Assembly: GCA_017308135.1 (NCBI GenBank)
Contig: JAFKFM010000010.1
Span: forward strand, 296,296 to 360,295
Length of the DNA stretch: 64,000 nucleotides
Direction of reading: 5' to 3'
DNA from: Alphaproteobacteria bacterium
GTDB taxonomy: Bacteria > Pseudomonadota > Alphaproteobacteria > CACIAM-22H2
The first letter of the stretch is position 1, and each line of letters begins with the position of its first letter. Below are positions 63,031 to 64,000 of this stretch, one piece after another. Made by a program: the position numbers and the translations under genes. The notes beneath the pieces were generated by a model. It searched no databases and was not told the origin of the DNA. It worked only from the letters and a program-made list of their open reading frames with translations.

Positions 63031-63905
63031 CAGCGGCCCTGCAGCTTGGGATCGAGGGCATCGCGCAAGCCGTCGCCCAGCAGATTGAAGCCGATGATCG
63101 TGATGCCCAGCGCCAGGCTGCCGAAAATCGCGAGATAGGGATCGGTGCGCAAGGCGGGCAGGCCGTCGCGGATCATGCCGCCCCAGCTGGGGACTGGCTC
63201 CTGAATGCCGAGGCCGAGGAAAGAGAGCGTCGCTTCCGCCATCACGATGAAGCCCACGCCGACCGAAGCGCGCACCAGCAATGGGGCGGCGATATTCGGC
63301 AGGAGATGGCGCAGGAAGATCGCCCAGGTCGGCGTGCCCGCGACGATCGCGGCGTCGATATAAAGTTCTTCACGGATCACCAGCACGAAAGATCGCGTGA
63401 GGCGTGTGACGCCAGGCCACCAGACCAGCGCCAGAGAGATGATGACGGTCAGCACGCCCGAGCCGATCATCGACGCGATCAGGATGGCGATCACGACTTC
63501 GGGGAAGGCGAGCATGATATCGACGAAGCGCATCAGGAAGGCGTCGATCCGCCCGCCCATATAGCCCGCGATCATGCCGAGGATGGCGGCGACGGTCAGC
63601 GTGATCGCCAGTACCGCGCCCGCGACCAGCAGGGAGACGCGCGCCCCGTAGACAAGTCGGCTCAAAATATCGCGGCCGAGCTTGTCGGTGCCGAGCGGGT
63701 TTTGGGCGGTCGGCGGCGACCACGGATTGAAAAGATCGGTTTCCTCGGGCGAGTGCATCATCAACGAAGGGCCGAAGATCGCCACGAGGACGACGAAGAA
63801 CACGATGGCGCCGCCGATCAGCACATTGCGCTGGCGGGCAAGGCGGCGCAGCACCAAGCGCCAGCCGTCGAGCGGATACTGGGTCGTTTGCGTTGCGGCG
63901 GTCAT
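63030..63905 (-). CDS. Peptide/nickel-family ABC transporter permease (DppC type)
   Basis: This 291-residue permease has a cytoplasmic N-terminus, the first span NVLIGGAIVFFVVLVAIFGP, LGTDKLGRDILSRLVYGARVSL, the coupling loop ELYIDAAIVAGTPTWAIFLRHLLPNI and LSFLGLGIQEPVPSWGGMIRDG, ending FNLLGDGLRDALDPKLQGR. It overlaps the DppB-type gene upstream by four bases. No binding-protein gene for this system is visible; it probably lies beyond the right edge. Confidence 0.93.
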
Positions 63906-64000
63906 TTCACCCCCATGCGCTGCCGGATGCGGGGATCGATGATCGCGTAGGCGACGTCGACGGCGAGGTTGATGAGCACGAAGAAGGCGGTGAACAGCAT
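63902..64000 (-). CDS. DppB-type permease, C-terminal fragment
   Basis: Only the last 32 codons are inside the window. They read LFTAFFVLINLAVDVAYAIIDPRIRQRMGVK in two parts, matching the final membrane span and the DPRIR ending of DppB-type permeases. The TGA overlaps the DppC-type ATG. The gene continues past the right edge. Confidence 0.85.
   Translation of the reverse strand: MLFTAFFVLINLAVDVAYAIIDPRIRQRMGVK

Overview
The window is GC-rich (mostly G/C at third codon positions) and gene-dense. Genes often overlap by 4 bases (ATGA), and GTG and TTG starts occur. The gene content (edd, several ABC importer families, enolase-superfamily dehydratases, AtzG/AtzE-like amidase) suggests a metabolically versatile alphaproteobacterium, perhaps Rhodospirillales or Rhizobiales. 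That placement is inference, because no rRNA or other phylogenetic marker is present. I saw no tRNA, rRNA, CRISPR array, transposase or phage gene. prfC is the only clear core translation gene; nearly everything else is uptake and catabolism.

Region 1 (1-14.8 kb) handles sugars and sugar acids. A CUT1 sugar ABC importer (binding protein, two permeases, ATPase) reads leftwards into a partial enolase-superfamily gene. Reading rightwards from the shared promoter region are three more enolase-superfamily genes, two of them a tandem duplicate, and 6-phosphogluconate dehydratase (edd). An Ldh-family oxidoreductase diverges from an IlvD/Edd-type sugar-acid dehydratase, which is followed by transaldolase. 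Together these can import a sugar or sugar acid, dehydrate aldonic acids to 2-keto-3-deoxy acids, and feed the Entner-Doudoroff and pentose phosphate routes.

Region 2 (14.8-25.2 kb) is the most unusual part. A branched-chain-amino-acid-type (HAAT) ABC transporter operon also encodes a stand-alone TIM-barrel protein of the PEP-hydrolase-like/PF09370 family, a tandem-SRPBCC protein and a UPF0261 (Tm-1-like ATP-binding) protein. The plant protein Tm-1 carries the UPF0261 and TIM-barrel modules fused; here they are separate genes in one operon. Two further PF09370-like barrels lie just upstream: one fused to a sigma-54-activator-like AAA+/Fis regulator that lacks the GAFTGA loop and a normal Walker B, and one shortened 217-residue protein.

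Region 3 (25.2-41.8 kb) holds a LacI-type regulator that seems to start at ATC, two peptide/nickel-family (Dpp-like) ABC systems and three family-5 binding proteins. The second system contains an AtzG-like plus AtzE-like amidase pair and ends with a PuuE-like polysaccharide deacetylase. A strong sigma-54 promoter match precedes it, which points to nitrogen-regulated uptake and hydrolysis of an amide or ureide compound.

Region 4 (41.8-52 kb) is an amino-sugar operon: DeoR repressor, BadF-type kinase, SIS-domain deaminase/isomerase, an Fbp/Afu-type ABC importer with an embedded PP2C-like phosphatase gene, and nagA. A KbaZ-type aldolase subunit diverges from it. Region 5 (52-55.2 kb) has a class IV aminotransferase, prfC and an Asp/Glu-racemase-family protein. 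Region 6 (55.2-64 kb) is one tightly overlapped leftward operon: Dpp-like transporter, a two-domain hydrolase, a creatininase-family protein, an FAD oxidoreductase, an acyl-CoA ligase and a threonine-aldolase-like lyase. It looks like an uncharacterised catabolic pathway. Stem-loops follow most binding-protein genes, as expected if the binding-protein mRNA is selectively stabilised.
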